Below are positions 63,680 to 64,000 of a stretch of DNA of 64,000 nt, piece by piece; within the stretch, counting starts at the first letter, position 1; each line of letters opens with the position of its first letter. The notes beneath the pieces were generated by a model, which worked only from the letters and a program-made list of their open reading frames with translations, did no database searches and was not told the DNA's origin. Origin of the DNA: Sphingobium sp. WTD-1 (GTDB lineage Bacteria; Pseudomonadota; Alphaproteobacteria; Sphingomonadales; Sphingomonadaceae). The stretch is from NCBI RefSeq assembly GCF_030128825.1, contig NZ_CP119127.1:478001-542000 (forward strand), read 5' to 3'. The position numbers and the translations under genes were made by a program.

Positions 63680-63999
63680 TGATGTGCTCGGACCACGGTG
63701 CTGTCGATCATGTCCGCAGTGGCATCACGAGCCACCATTTCGCCCAGTGTCTCGAGCATCGCCTCGAACACCCCGGTCGTAACCCAGCGCCGGTAGCGGC
63801 GGAAAACGCTGTTCCACTTGCCATATTCATCCGGCAAGTGGCGCCATTGCGAACCTGTGCGGGCGATCCACATCATGCCTTCGAAATACAGCCGGTTGTC
63901 CTGTGCTGGACGACAGCCACGACCACGCTCAGATGGCAGTAATGTGCCGATGATCCCCCACTCGTCCTCCGTCAGCCCAATACGCTCGCCCAACGCCAC
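63556..63999 (-). CDS. IS5-family transposase, OrfA part
   Basis: The N-terminal half: LTEDEWGIIGTLLPSERGRGCRPAQDNRLYFEGMMWIARTGSQWRHLPDEYGKWNSVFRRYRRWVTTGVFEAML, DUF4096-like, then ATADMIDSTVVRAHHCAVG with the first Asp. It starts at GTG 63999 or upstream of the window edge. Confidence 0.92.
   Translation of the reverse strand: MALGERIGLTEDEWGIIGTLLPSERGRGCRPAQDNRLYFEGMMWIARTGSQWRHLPDEYGKWNSVFRRYRRWVTTGVFEAMLETLGEMVARDATADMIDSTVVRAHHCAVGIKKGLRKPRRLADREADSAQSSTPAAMPKADRSALS
63658..63664 (-). other. Programmed -1 frameshift site
   Basis: On the minus strand A AAA AAG, in the OrfA frame (ATA AAA AAG), is a classical heptamer for -1 slippage. The -1 frame enters OrfB directly after the HKKGTQETEAL codons. 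Confidence 0.85.
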
Positions 64000-64000
64000 C

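Larger units (their letters stand above)
63209..64000. mobile_element. IS5-family (IS427-type) insertion sequence, cut by the window edge
   Basis: The left end is at about 63209-63212 in the sequence CTAG, which fits the YTAR target of IS427-group elements. Two overlapping minus-strand frames encode one transposase by frameshift. The right end is beyond 64000. Confidence 0.85.

Overview
The window reads as DNA of a GC-rich alphaproteobacterium, most likely a member of the Sphingomonadaceae (Sphingobium, Sphingomonas or Novosphingobium type). The reasons are the codon and base usage, a plasmid/ICE gene set typical of that family (RepA, DUF736, DUF2840, DUF2958, a large ParB-like protein, MobF relaxase), a LuxR-LuxI-phytanoyl-CoA dioxygenase cluster, and several promoters matching the alphaproteobacterial general-stress sigma factor EcfG (GGAAC-N16/17-CGTT). 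The species cannot be fixed from the sequence alone.

Region 1 (1-19.5 kb) looks like chromosomal or large-replicon backbone rich in redox and electrophile-stress functions: an F420/flavin oxidoreductase, a hemerythrin, a cluster of tiny hydrophobic ORFs, a LysR regulator divergent from a DJ-1/glyoxalase/old-yellow-enzyme/lipoprotein operon, an SDR, an ABM monooxygenase, a GlcG-like protein, a zinc formaldehyde dehydrogenase with a PfpI protein, a class-II UvrA lacking the UvrB-binding region, a glutathione-dependent formaldehyde dehydrogenase, a quinone oxidoreductase with a divergent TetR regulator, and an aldo-keto reductase.

Region 2 (19.5-49.2 kb) is a mobile element. It begins at a 3' fragment of a tRNA-Lys(CUU) gene, the usual scar of tRNA-directed integration. 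It holds an MNT-HEPN protein, regulators, an AHL quorum-sensing module (luxR, luxI, phyH, gntR), an ardC gene split by a complete recombinase-in-trio (RIT) element, DUF2958, a ParB-like protein, small cargo genes (HU, DUF488, DUF4142, thioredoxin 2, DUF3008), three DUF736 paralogues, a frameshifted DUF6499/DUF2285 gene, an AlpA-like HTH protein, repA with three downstream iteron-like repeats, DUF2840, a TraF-type signal peptidase, a lytic transglycosylase, a candidate oriT, a TraD/VirD4 coupling protein and a MobF relaxase. No mating-pair-formation (T4SS) genes are seen, so the element is mobilizable, decayed, or continues beyond the window.

Region 3 (49.2-64 kb) carries stress and metabolism genes: an SDR behind an EcfG-type promoter, an FAD/NAD(P)-binding protein with DUF1543, CsbD, DUF2252, a PadR regulator with a membrane protein, a pyruvate-oxidase-like gene cut in two by an IS1380 element with a CTAG target duplication, and a membrane-anchored glutamate-synthase-like protein. 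The right edge holds an IS5-family element (IS427-type, with an A AAA AAG slippery site) that has truncated a small DUF5670-like membrane protein. Whether region 3 is cargo of the element or chromosome depends on where the intact tRNA-Lys gene lies; it is not in this window.
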